Below are positions 21,887 to 32,712 of a DNA stretch of 46,290 nt, one piece after another (position 1 is the first letter of the stretch; the number at the start of each line of letters is the position of its first letter). The notes beneath the pieces were generated by a model. It saw only the letters and a list, made by a program, of their open reading frames with translations. It did no database searches and was not told where the DNA came from. The stretch lies in NCBI GenBank assembly GCA_002633005.1, contig NMRA01000009.1:230654-276943 (forward strand). Direction: 5' to 3'. The stretch comes from Phoronis australis. Its lineage: Eukaryota > Phoronida > Phoronidae. A program made the position numbers and the translations under genes.

Positions 21887-23235
21887 GTGGTCTAGCGGGA
21901 GTGTTGAATATTTTGATTTAATTATGTGATTGTGACAAAAAACAAGTCATGAAACATCTTAACACTTGTTGCTGTCTAGATCTAGGCTCATACTATCCAC
22001 TCACCAAGTCGCCAATGGTTAATTCTGAGCAGAACTGGTGATGATAAAACAACACCAATTTGCCAGTTTGGGAAACTCTTTGTAACTTATCAATAAAAAT
22101 TTAATGTTGTTGATAACATGACAAAAACCTTAGTCAGTGGTGAGACTGAAGGAGTTGCTGTCATCTGCACTGCCATACGAGAGTGTCAAGACAAAGGATT
22201 GCAGACTAAATTTCAGAGGCTTTAAAAAGGAAACCAGGCAAGTTTAAGTGCACTTTTGCAAACATGAACAGTCATCTTCCTCAGAATGAGACAGAGGCCT
22301 GGAATTACCCTCCTTGTATATACAATCAGGTGCTAGCAGGTCTATTAATAATTTTATTAAATTTCTGGCCCAATTCTGAAACTGTTTATACCTGCTGTGA
22401 TTTAGAAAGCTACAGCCAATTTACATGAAAGTATGCAATAAATGAAAGACCCTGAAAAGATCTTTATTTTAAAACAGCAATGCACCTTCATTCAGGGATT
22501 TTTGATATCAAAACATCAACTTTTGAATCTGAACATGAACAATTAACTTAGTTACGACCTTTTCTTCGTGCACGTGGAATTAAAAATAGGTGGGCTATTA
22601 ACAAGTCAATAATTTTGCCTTTCTAGGCATAGGCCACTTTAGGTGGTTAGGAAGCTTGTCCCTTCCTCTCCCTCCCTCCGCAAATGGCCAAAAACACTTC
22701 TAGGCATAACACAAACACATTTCCTTCAACAATTGTGGTTGTGATATCCCAGATACACCAATGGTAGGTTAGCCTCTTATATGGTGAAAACAATTTCTGT
22801 TTGCCTACAAAGAAATCTGGTTTTGAACTCATACGCTCTCAGAATATAAGAGAGGTAGTGCTTGTTATAACAAATAAGACTGCAATCATTGCAACAGTGT
22901 ATTTCATCAAGCAACAGTTATTAGCAAGCAGTAAAGTCTAATAATTTTGAAAAATGGATAAAAGATTTCATACATTTCAGCCAATTTGGCCAAAACACAT
23001 TTTTAAATGTTTGTAAGAAGGCTTTTTAAAAAAGTCACTTAATGCAGGAAAAATGGTTACAAATAATTTATATAGATTGAGAACTCCCAAAACAACTCAG
23101 CATCAAATGGTTTAAAAGATGGACTTGAGCTTTGAATTTAGATTACAAACACGAGACGAGACACAGAAATTTTAGTACGCTAGCAATTTGTTGAGTTCTG
23201 AATCTGCAACAACCATATACTTAACCTACAACTTA
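21887..23235. other. No recognised gene or element
   Basis: AT-rich intergenic or intronic sequence without a supported exon. Short open frames on both strands do not resemble any family I know. Confidence 0.5.
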
Positions 23236-24852
23236 CCGTAAACGTTCGGGTTAACGCCCATGCTCAGTTAACCACCCACCCCCTACTTTAGGTGGATGTT
23301 CGATTTAACCGCCCACTGCTCAGTTAAGCGCCCCCCTGCGATTTTTGAAGATTTCCAGTTAAGCGCCCACCTCTCGGTTAAGCGCCCACCTCTCGGTTAA
23401 GCGCCCATCCCCGATTTTTAAAGAATGAAGATTTAGCACCCAGTGCTAAGGAAACACGCGATTCCCCGACTTTTAGAAAAGATTGATGATCACAATGAGC
23501 GCAACGACTCCGGGCCTCCCAGACGGTGGTTTAGCAATGTGAATTACTATACAAGTAACGAGTTATTGTCTAGGGTCATGGACTCATTTCAAAATACAAT
23601 ACTTGAACGTTTTTGTCACTTTATTTTCTTCCCATGTTTGCAAAGTTTAAGAACGCCGCGGCGTCAAAACCTCCATTTTCAGCGACTTTGTCTGCCGCAC
23701 TGAGTTTCCGTCTGTAGTGCACTAGATAAATCATATGTTCGAAAAAATCAGGCCAGAGAAATGTGACAATGGTTTTGTCAACCCTCCAAATTTTATTAAG
23801 GTGGGAAGCTCTCGTACTTTGAGCAAATCTCACAACTTACGGAAAGATGTCAAATTCTCAATATTTTGATGAATGTAACTGCCGGGTTATAGAAGATGTG
23901 TGGCGACCGAAGGGACAGTACAAGTGCCTTAATGGGTTACCGATTTCGTTGCTGCCTATCGATTTCTGAATTCAAAGGTTGGCAATAATGTATGTTTGTG
24001 TATGATCTTGAGTTAATAAAAAACTGCTAGTCAAATTTTGTTTTTCGCTTATTGCANNNNNNNNNNNNNNNNNNNNNNNNNNNNNNNNNNNNNNNNNNNN
24101 NNNNNNNNNNNNNNNNNNNNNNNNNNNNNNNNNNNNNNNNNNNNNNNNNNNNNNNNNNNNNNNNNNNNNNNNNNNNNNNNNNNNNNNNNNNNNNNNNNNN
24201 NNNNNNNNNNNNNNNNNNNNNNNNNNNNNNNNNNNNNNNNNNNNNNNNNNNNNNNNNNNNNNNNNNNNNNNNNNNNNNNNNNNNNNNNNNNNNNNNNNNN
24301 NNNNNNNNNNNNNNNNNNNNNNNNNNNNNNNNNNNNNNNNNNNNNNNNNNNNNNNNNNNNNNNNNNNNNNNNNNNNNNNNNNNNNNNNNNNNNNNNNNNN
24401 NNNNNNNNNNNNNNNNNNNNNNNNNNNNNNNNNNNNNNNNNNNNNNNNNNNNNNNNNNNNNNNNNNNNNNNNNNNNNNNNNNNNNNNNNNNNNNNNNNNN
24501 NNNNNNNNNNNNNNNNNNNNNNNNNNNNNNNNNNNNNNNNNNNNNNNNNNNNNNNNNNNNNNNNNNNNNNNNNNNNNNNNNNNNNNNNNNNNNNNNNNNN
24601 NNNNNNNNNNNNNNNNNNNNNNNNNNNNNNNNNNNNNNNNNNNNNNNNNNNNNNNNNNNNNNNNNNNNNNNNNNNNNNNATTAACCGCCCAGGGCGGTTG
24701 CCTGTCGTAATAAGCGCCCATGTTCGGTTAACCGCCCACCCTAGATTTCTTGAAATTTCACGTTTAAGCGCCCATGTCTGGTTAACCGCCCACCCCCGAT
24801 TTTTTGGGTTTGCCAATTTAACCACCCAGGGCGTTAAACTGAACGTTTACGG
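23236..24852. mobile_element. TIR DNA element with GCGCCCACC-type subterminal repeats, gap inside
   Basis: CCGTAAACGTTC at 23236 is matched by its exact complement GAACGTTTACGG at 24841-24852, each flanked by TA. The match continues imperfectly inward (GGTTAACGCCCATG / GTTTAACGCCCTGG). Both subterminal zones carry multiple copies of a motif of about 20 bp, GGTTAAGCGCCCACC / GGTTAACCGCCCACC: at least six on the left (23249-23410) and four on the right (24681-24835). Such clustered motifs suit a transposase-binding array. The interior is interrupted by a gap. A TA target would suggest a Tc1/mariner-type or other TA-targeting family; I cannot assign it. Confidence 0.65.
24057..24679. other. Assembly gap (623 N)
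   Basis: A continuous run of N. Any open frame across it is meaningless. Confidence 1.
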
Positions 24853-27050
24853 TAAGTGACTCAGGTACCCATGGCCTGCTACAAATACGCTGGTACGATT
24901 ATCTCAAGTGGGTACCAATGACATTCACGGATAGTGGCCACCTCCCAATGGCGAAAGAAACCACCATTTTAACTGCTAATGCACAGACAAAAATGAAACC
25001 AATGTAGCATGCAGAACTTACCCGCCATTTTACGTACTTCAACATCCTTGTTGGAAAACTCAATAAATGTTGACTAACAAGTGAAAGAGAGGACAAGACA
25101 GATAAAGTGTGAATGACTAGGCAGTAGGAAGTGATTGACTGAGACAGTATTGATCAATTGAGCTGTTTATCCTCCAGGGGGGTCACTGACTTCTGTAAAC
25201 AACTTAGGTAAATTGGTTGACCAGCTCAGAATGAGCTGTGGAGCTGTACAGTACTGTGTCAAAACAGGAACTGACAACCACAGGGATGTCCTTCAGCTTT
25301 TTGATTGGATAACTTAAAAACACTCTGTTGACCTTATGAACATGCTAGTATGATTTTTGTTATTACCACAATAATGTGTTTAGTAAACAAACTCATCATT
25401 TTGTACCTACTAGCTGTGAAAACCACAGTTACAGTAGAATTTCGCCAATTTAGAACACAATATGATAGATTTCCCCATGCCAAATGATGTTGTATGGACC
25501 TCGCAGGGTATTCTTTAACTTGTGACACCATACGACCGGCGAAAGCGCATTGCATGGTTATCACCTATGAGACAATACCATTGTTTTCCTTAGTAGCATC
25601 TTGGTTGCATATAACAACATAAGTCACATGGATATGGTACCTTGGGCGCACATCATCTGGTTACCGATAAATGCTTGCCACTATCATTACTATAACCAAG
25701 AAAAATAAAGCGATCACTACGCCAATCTACCGATATCTATGCGACCAGTTTGCGACCTAGTTTCCCCTGTAGGTAGGGTTATTTTACTTTTTATAGACGT
25801 ATGCAGGCAACTGAAAATGCCAAAACTTTTGCCACTAGCCATGTGGGTGTTGCTGACATCTGTGCAAATAATATTTGGTAAACTTTTCTTCAAGTTTATT
25901 TTTTTCAATCTTTCGTAAAATAAAACTTCACTGTTCTGCCATGTTACATTCTCAATTGAAGAAAGTTGATGGTACTGAAGAGGTCTTTATCAAAAGTCAT
26001 TTCTTTAACGGAACTGAGTTTCTAGAGGCTTTTTAAAGCCTGATATTCATGTCTGAAAATACCAAGACGGCTGCTACTGAAAATCATTATACATGTGCAA
26101 GGCATGTGTTTAATGTATAACGATACTGATCAATGGAGGTATGACACACTATCCAACATTATAAGGAAGTGAGCTTGGGAAACTCTTTGATCATCAGAAA
26201 TACAGTGTATAATATTTTCAGACACTTATTTCTAATAAATACATTCAGCAGCAAGATGACATAAATTCAACAAACATTATAGAAGCAGTTATAAATATAT
26301 CATTTCTCTACACTGTCCCGATTTCTTCATTCTGATTTGAGGTACCAGAAATCATCATTTTGCAAGCATGCCGTAAAAGTTTACTACGTTTCGATGGTGC
26401 TACGACTAAAATTTTGTAATAAGATTATAGTGGAACTTGCACGCTAAATTCTTATCCCTGTAATACCTTAGTTAAATTAGTTAGAAACATAACATGTGAA
26501 TATTAAGTAGGTTGAATATTGCCAAATATTTTTAAGAAAGAGTTTTGTGAAGAAAACGATTCACCATAAATCACTCAATCATATCCAATAAGCATCATGA
26601 CGTGGTGTTGGGGAATAACACTGCATGATGTGCGGGCTATATGAGCCCCCCAAGGTACGTCATTCGTGCAAAGGTCACCTGTTTCCAGAATTTTTTGTTT
26701 TCACAATTACAAATTGTCAATGAATACAACTGCATTTTGTTTAGCATAGATTACATTTTAAAAGATAACATTGTGGTTTACTTCCTGCTATACACTGGCA
26801 TAGTTACGAGCATGCAAGGTTTGACTTGAACTCTGAATTCTTTTCAAATCATCAATACAAATGTTTGCAACAACTGATACACAACACACACACACAATTT
26901 TCTAGAAAGTTGCCCTCACTGTAACCATCCAGTCAATATTCTGACTGTGACAGTGCAGATTACTTTATCACAGGAGCCAAGTATAATTAAATTCTGTACT
27001 ACAATTGTAATGTGATGAGTGATAGTGTGATGCTATTGTTGTTATCGGCC
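24853..27050. other. No established gene; one candidate 5' exon end at 25022 (minus)
   Basis: On the minus strand 25028-25022 reads AAAATGGCGG followed by GTAAGTT, a good start context and donor. This could be a non-coding or short first exon upstream of PDPK1. If spliced directly to 16041 the ATG would give only a short frame that stops in that exon, so it would act as an upstream ORF. Nothing else in this stretch is convincing. Confidence 0.3.
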
Positions 27051-27178
27051 TATTACTTCTGTGTAACTGGGGGCCTCATGATTATTACTTCTGTGCAACT
27101 GGGGGCCTCGTGATTATTACTTCTATGCAACTGGGGGCCTCATGATTATTACTTCTATGCAACTGGGGGCCTTGTGAT
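27051..27178 (+). repeat. 32-bp minisatellite, 4 units
   Basis: Four units of TATTACTTCTGTGCAACTGG plus GGGCCTCATGAT, with G/A variation at two positions. Confidence 0.93.
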
Positions 27179-27946
27179 TATCTAAGATGATATCTAAGTC
27201 TTGTTGATGATTTTGGCACATTGCAGTAGTTTATATTTTCAAATAAGTCGCAAAACCCCACCATCAAATGTGTAGAGAGCTGTATTTTTGAATGTTAATG
27301 CTTTTATTTGATATTGAAAATGAGTTTGAATTTATAGTAAATAAGTCCATTTTAAAGTCATTGAATAAATAAAATGTTTTATGTGATACTAATGACACTT
27401 TTAGTTCTACTCAACTGTATAGATGTGTGGATATACCACTATATGAGGCTGCAGCCATACCAGTGAATCACCAGCGTTGGTAGGTACAACGTGCATTTAC
27501 CTATTTCCCCCATCCCAATACTCGTTTGGCCATTTATTGTATAAACTTACAATGCTGGTCTCCCACAGGCAGGAATATATAAAATTGTCTTTTGCATGAC
27601 ATTTTCAGGTTCTCCACTAGACAGTGACCACCGTCCTACTGACACTTGGGATGGTGGTCACTAGACAGTGCGTGCACTAGGTGGTATGGCATCATATCCT
27701 CTGGTGCGCGCAGTGGTAAAAAGGGTGAGTTACCAATTTTGGGAACTGAACGAGGGACAGCTCAAAGAAAGAGTTTGATAACAGGAGTATATGTTCGAGC
27801 TGGAAGGAATTAAATACATCGACGGCCTCTTAAGGAGTCCCTCTATGCGCAAAAGATATTTATAACAACATAGCATTGATGTTTTAGTCAGTGCAAGGCA
27901 TAATTCGCCAAAAACCTTCCAGTGTATGAAGAGCCTGTAGGAGCTT

Positions 27947-27980
27947 CACAGTTTCTACTGCCAAGCCAGTAGAGACTGTG
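27947..27980. repeat. Hairpin, 14-bp stem
   Basis: CACAGTTTCTACTG, loop CCAAGC, CAGTAGAGACTGTG; one mismatch in the stem. Another short inverted pair, GTGACCACCGTCC / GGATGGTGGTCAC, lies at about 27623-27661. No gene context. The rest of 27183-28517 holds nothing recognised. Confidence 0.65.
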
Positions 27981-28517
27981 ATCACTGTCTAATTCTCCAC
28001 ATGTCATGACGTAGAAGTAATTAAGACTCATTTTTGTCTACCATTACTCAGGAACTTCGGTGAAAACACGATTAAACTTTTAATTTGAAAGTTTGACACA
28101 GAGTCGCTTGTAGTGTCGAAACAATCTCCTTTCCTCAGGACCGGGACTCTTATGAGTCACTGTATTGGTTTTTAGCATGCTTGGAGTGACCATTTGATGA
28201 CTAATTTTACTGTCAGGAGACTGCTATCTCTGTTTGACCTGTGATGACATTCCCAACTGTTTAGTTGAAATCTTATAGCTATTTTGTTTTCCTCTTCCAA
28301 AAGGAACTACCATATCACCTTTACTAACACTTTGTGTTTGGTTGCGGGGATGGGTAAATAAATATTTGTTTGAATAATGTTGATTCCCAGGTATGCCTCA
28401 CTTCTTTTTCTATTTTGGGGAAGGAAAAATGTTGTAATCGTCCTGTGCTGTCTTTGATAGTTTCTCGGGGCAAACGTCTAGCAAACAGGTCCCTCCCTAA
28501 AGCGGCTGGTGCAAATC

Positions 28518-29636
28518 TAGGCAATTACATCACCCTGAAATGCCGCAGGCATACAGGGGCCATAGCACATCCTCACAAAAATTTACTCATCTCAAAATAC
28601 AGTGAATAAAATCGAACGAAACATGCATATATACACATGGAGTTGTAACTAACATATACCATGACTCTAGAGGCAATTTAGTCACCATAATTTGATGAAA
28701 ATAGCCATGAAAATCTGTTGCGATTCGCTCGACCTCTAACCAGGTGCCATTTTGAGGAATTTACATGAAAATCATGTCTGTTGACAAAGAAAAAGTCTAA
28801 GGGACACAAATCTTACAAATTCCACCTGATACTTTCTCATGCTATTTTTGCAAGTGTCAAGCACCACGTCACAGCTTCGCTCAGTCTCGCGCTAGTCTTA
28901 GCCTACCACACGTGACGTTAGGCAACACGTAGCCCCTCGGTTGGCCATTTAGGGGCTACAATACTTCCATTCGCTTTCTGTACACATTTCGTTACATGTA
29001 TTTTAAACGGGCGGTGACCGGATTTGGGTTACCAATTTTGAGTTTTCACCTTGCCAAAAATACATTCCACACTTCAAATTATCACCTTAAAAAGCGCTTA
29101 CTTTCATCATTGGCCCTTTCTACTTCTATACATATCTTTGATGAAGCTTAGTTGTGAGAATTAAGTTGACTTTGGCGAAGAATTCCAATTCCTACTTTTT
29201 TCGTTGCCATTAACTTTTTCACCGCGCACGATAACCACAAAGTATGTCAACTTGGAGTCACGTGAGTTAGGCAAAGGCTAGCGCAAGACTGAGCGAAGCG
29301 CGACACTTGCAAAACAACAGGAGAAGGTATCGGGTGAAATTTGTTAGATTTGTGCCCCTTTTACTTTTTATTCACCAACATGCGTGACTTCATGTAACTT
29401 CCTCAAAATGGCATCCAGGAAGAATAACTCAAGCAAACCACGACAGATTTTAATCGATTTGTTCAAGTTTTCCTGACTAAAATGGATCCAGTCATGGTAT
29501 GTGTTAATTATAACCCCATGTTCCTATATGTTAGGTTCATTTGATTTTATTTTCTGTATTTTGAAATGAGTAACTTTTTGTGGAGATGTACTATCCCCCT
29601 GTATGCCTGCGGCATCCAGGACGATGTAATTGCCTA
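28518..29636. repeat. Large fold-back repeat, arms of about 390 bp
   Basis: 28518 begins TAGGCAATTACATC...CCGCAGGCATACAGGGG and 29636, read inward, begins TAGGCAATTACATC...CCGCAGGCATACAGGGG. The match continues, with divergence, for about 390 bp on each side. The arms are copies of the unit at 6520-7200 in opposite orientations, the right one longer. The structure could be an inverted pair of one transposon or a fold-back element. No coding region. Confidence 0.8.
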
Positions 29637-29935
29637 ACGTGACGTCAGTTGTAATACTTTGCAGTTACTGCGTGCAGTGAAAAGTTAACGGCGACCAAAA
29701 AAAAAGGACTTTGAATTCTTCACCAAAGTCATCTTAATTCCTATAGACATGCAACATTGAAGATATGTATAGAACCAGAAAGGATCAATGAAGAAAGTAA
29801 GCGCGTTTTTAAGTGATAATTTTAAGTGTAAAATATATTTTTGACAAAGTAAAAACCTCTTAGTCGGTGAGCGGATTTCGCCTACAGCCCATTTAAAATA
29901 CACGAGACAAAATAAGTACTGAAAGTGATGAGGAG
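29637..29935 (+). repeat. Third partial copy of the same unit
   Basis: From the palindrome TGACGTCA (29640-29647) to about 29935 it matches the second half of the unit at 6950-7200 (GAATTCTTCACCAAAGTCAT, TTGAAGATATGTATAGAA, GAGCGGATTTCGCCTAC, CATTTAAAATACACG). Confidence 0.75.
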
Positions 29936-30141
29936 AATTGTAGCCAGGCAGCTGAGAGGCTAAATGTTGCCTACCAGGTGAGGGGCTATGTGTTGCCTGA
30001 ATAACGGCAATTTTACCACTTGCAGATGTCGCCACAGGTGCCTACAATCAGCCGCATGAAATAAATACATTAACAAACCTGGGAATTGCGCCTGTCATTG
30101 TCAGCCTATGGACATTTGCTGAAGCTGTGGTCTGGTTGGCC

Positions 30142-30188
30142 ATGAGCGGTATTGTAGGGCCTACAGCTCGGCAGCACACTGTGATCTG
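30142..30188 (+). other. Candidate first coding exon, acyl-protein thioesterase-like
   Basis: ATG at 30142 opens MSGIVGPTARQHTVI plus TG, followed directly by donor GTAAGT at 30189; a following G would give Trp. APT1/LYPLA-family proteins of many eukaryotes begin with a short stretch of the form xGPTARxHTAxVIxLHGLGD, so the resemblance is suggestive. I could not find the expected next exon (LHGLGD) or the GFSQGG catalytic exon downstream on the plus strand. At 47 nt chance resemblance is quite possible. Confidence 0.22.
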
Positions 30189-31174
30189 GTAAGTACATTC
30201 CCTGAGACCTAACTAGTTAACCTTAGAAATGTAGTATAACTACTACACTTGATAAAAAGTTACTTAAAAACACATGTACTTGGCACTGACTGGTCGGGTG
30301 GTCCACGACATAGCATAGACAGTCTAGACGCCCAGAGAAGCTTCATCCACTTAAATGACGGGCTTATTATTCAGCGATTGTCCGATCCTCTAAAGGATGG
30401 ACTATTATATCCGATCACCGCCAAAGACTCACCAAGTGGCATATCCGTATGGGCGTGAAATTCGCAAAATCTTTGATCTGAAAGGAGGAAGGTTTCGTCT
30501 TTCTGTATGTATATCTCTTTCCGAATTCAGCAGGAAATGATGACTGCGCTTGTCAGTAAGAAAGTTTCGCCCTCTGTTGAGAAAAGAGACGGGCGTAACT
30601 GTTAATAAACAAGGAATGTGGCACTTGATGTTAAAATTTGAGTCACTGCAGTATACAACAGTTGATATTTTTTTACATCCATTTTGTTAAAATACTCGTC
30701 AACTTGGCAAACATTACATCGAATAACTTTAGCTACGGATGACGTCATTATTTAAACATCCGGGGCTTTGCTATGGCTGCTTCAGTTCATTCAAGAATTT
30801 CCTGATGTGCCTCGAATTATACGGTTTTCATTTTTGGAAGGTATGTTTATATTGTCAGCAGAAACTGATCGCCACTATATTGAAACTGTATATCAAACGA
30901 TCTTCTTCTCCTGTCTGCAGAAGGAGAGATGATATTGTGAGTAATTTGCAGTGAACATGAATGAGGAATTAAATCTGGTCGACTCGGAAGTGCAATGTCA
31001 ATGACAACTGCCAGTGACAGGCACTGGCCCGACCTAGGGTATCAAGTATTTTAGTAGACAGTATCTTCGTATGAACTCCAGAGTTTTATTGTCTCTTGGT
31101 CCTGGAAATTTTTTCTCAAGTGTCAAAGTCTATCAGGATATTTTGTAGACAGTACCACCGTCTCAACAGCACTT

Positions 31175-31282
31175 GTCGGATATAGCGGTCCCTGATTTTG
31201 AGAACCAGTTTCATCCACTGAATGACAGGCCCGTTATTCAGTGATTGCCTGGTTCTCAAAATCAGGGACCTCTATATCTGAC
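31175..31282. repeat. Near-perfect palindrome, 34-bp arms
   Basis: 31175-31208 and 31249-31282 are inverted copies (GTCGGATATAGCGGTCCCTG... against GTCAGATATAGAGGTCCCTG...) with two mismatches. The loop contains a second nested pair CACTGAAT / ATTCAGTG (31215-31243). A related but more diverged sequence (CATCCACTTAAATGACGGGC, TTATTCAGCGATTG) is at about 30346-30420. Probably a small fold-back MITE family. Confidence 0.8.
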
Positions 31283-31355
31283 CACTGTCGTCTTAACTAG
31301 CAGTAGAGACGATGGCCATCCCATTCATTACACACCTAACCTGTCTGTAAATAAG

Positions 31356-31510
31356 CGTTGTGAAAGTGCTTCCGGTGAATCATATATGAGCCTCTGTTAG
31401 CCACTCGCTAACGGGCAATTGCCTATTAGCTGAATGGTTAGCACGCTTACCGGTTTTATGGGGGTTGCTGGTTTGATTCCCGAGGTCGGGTAATTTCGGC
31501 TATTACTACA
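31356..31510 (+). repeat. TRIM 5' LTR with tRNA-like promoter boxes
   Basis: Begins CGTTGTGAAAG (first base C where the other LTR has T) and ends GGCTATTACTACA. A-box-like TAGCTGAATGG at 31427-31437 and B-box-like GGTTTGATTCC at 31470-31480 are 43 bp apart, as in tRNA genes. This suggests an LTR of tRNA or SINE origin, or an internal RNA polymerase III promoter. Confidence 0.82.
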
Positions 31511-31512
31511 AT

Positions 31513-31526
31513 TGGCGTAGTTGGCA
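31513..31526 (+). promoter_or_regulatory. TRIM primer binding site (serine tRNA)
   Basis: TGGCGTAGTTGGCA starts two bases after the 5' LTR. It is complementary, with one mismatch, to the 3' end of animal serine tRNA (…TGCCGACTACG plus CCA, from memory). It primes minus-strand DNA synthesis in LTR elements. Confidence 0.7.
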
Positions 31527-31738
31527 AACGAATGGTATACCGATGAAGCACTGCCAAGTAGTACCCGCGGACCTCAGGATGGTGCGCTTGGAAGGTTGCA
31601 GGAGTCAAGGACCAGCTGAGTATGAGAGACTACCTTGTGTTCACCGGTGTTGTGGTGGTAAAAGTACCAAGGGACATTGATGACCTATGTATGGGAGACA
31701 TCCTGGTGTTCAACTTCATGGTGGCGTGCCAGTTCCGT

Positions 31739-31748
31739 AAGGGGGGAA
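31739..31748 (+). promoter_or_regulatory. TRIM polypurine tract
   Basis: AAGGGGGGAA directly precedes the TG of the 3' LTR, the expected place for the plus-strand primer. Confidence 0.8.
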
Positions 31749-31903
31749 TGTTGTGAAAGTGCTTCCTGTGAATCATATATGAGCCTCTGTTAGCCACTCG
31801 TTAACGGGCAATTGCCTATTAACTGAATGGTTAGCATGCTTGCCGGTTTTATGGGGGTCACTGGTTCGATTCCCGAGGTCGGGTAATCTCGGCTATTACT
31901 ACA
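31749..31903 (+). repeat. TRIM 3' LTR
   Basis: Starts TGTTGTGAAAG and ends GGCTATTACTACA. Boxes TAACTGAATGG (31820-31830) and GGTTCGATTCC (31863-31873); the B box here is a perfect consensus match, while that of the 5' LTR has one change. Confidence 0.84.
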
Positions 31904-31907
31904 TAAG

Positions 31908-32712
31908 TATTTTAAAGTACCGTATTTACAGACATGTTCCACAAGGTTGTTAAACTATGGAATACAATTTTGCCCAAATATTCCAATTTAAAATCGTACC
32001 TCTGGTAGTTGCAAGGCCTTACTGAAACAAAATGCAATACCAGTTACCAACCAAAACGGAAAAGTCGTTTAATGAAAGAAGTCAGCAGCATGTGCAAAAA
32101 TGTCAACATTTTCCACACACATGCCTTGCTCTCAACGCCATCTTGTCACTGATTTATACTGCCGTAATTTTATGTCGTGGTTTGTGAAAAGATGTCATCA
32201 GTTAACTTAATTACCTAGTTTGTGCTTGAATGCCATTTGTCGATTTAGAAATGAGACTGATCCTCGAGACCTTAATCTGGCAGAACCAGAAACAGATGTC
32301 GAAGTCTCCATTTTGAAAGGTCTTTTTATGGACAAATTTTGATGATTTGAGGTTGCTAATCATGGTGCAGAAAACATGAACAGAACAGAGAATGATTATT
32401 TTATAATCTAGGTATGTTTTTAAACTATTGTGAAGGTCGCACATTTCATCAAATTTCTTTTGACAACTGCCGTTTGCAAAAATGTCAAGCACAGCCAGCT
32501 CGTGAATTTCGGTGGTTTGTGACTGCCATCCCTTACTGGCCATAGGCCCTGCATACGTCATAAGCTTTTCGACAAATTTTGCCTCACACTGGTTAAACCG
32601 TCAAAGTGATGTTACTATTAGTATCTTTTGCTCATAGAGGGACATTTTAGGATGCCGTTGATGTCTTTAATTTCTTCAAACTCGAACTGATACTCCCGTA
32701 ATCAAAGTTTTT
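31908..32712. other. No recognised gene or element
   Basis: AT-rich sequence between the TRIM and modular repeat copy B. No open frame here resembles a known family. Confidence 0.5.

Larger units (their letters stand above)
31356..31903 (+). mobile_element. TRIM: complete miniature LTR retrotransposon, 548 bp
   Basis: Two 155-bp direct repeats (31356-31510, 31749-31903) differ at about ten positions and bound a 238-bp interior. The 3' LTR begins TG and both end CA. Next to the 5' LTR is a primer binding site; next to the 3' LTR is a polypurine tract. The 4-bp TAAG at 31352-31355 and 31904-31907 is the target duplication. The interior has no useful reading frame, so reverse transcriptase and integrase would come from elsewhere. 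LTR divergence of about 6% marks it as not recent. The interior starts ATTGGCGTAG and ends AAGGGGGGAA. Confidence 0.85.

Noticed and set aside
23972-24859. Four frames of 210-273 codons
   Set aside because: They consist of the 623-N gap.
30900-30950. Good acceptor CTCCTGTCTGCAG and nearby GTGAGT as a 16-nt microexon
   Set aside because: No neighbouring exon or frame to support it.
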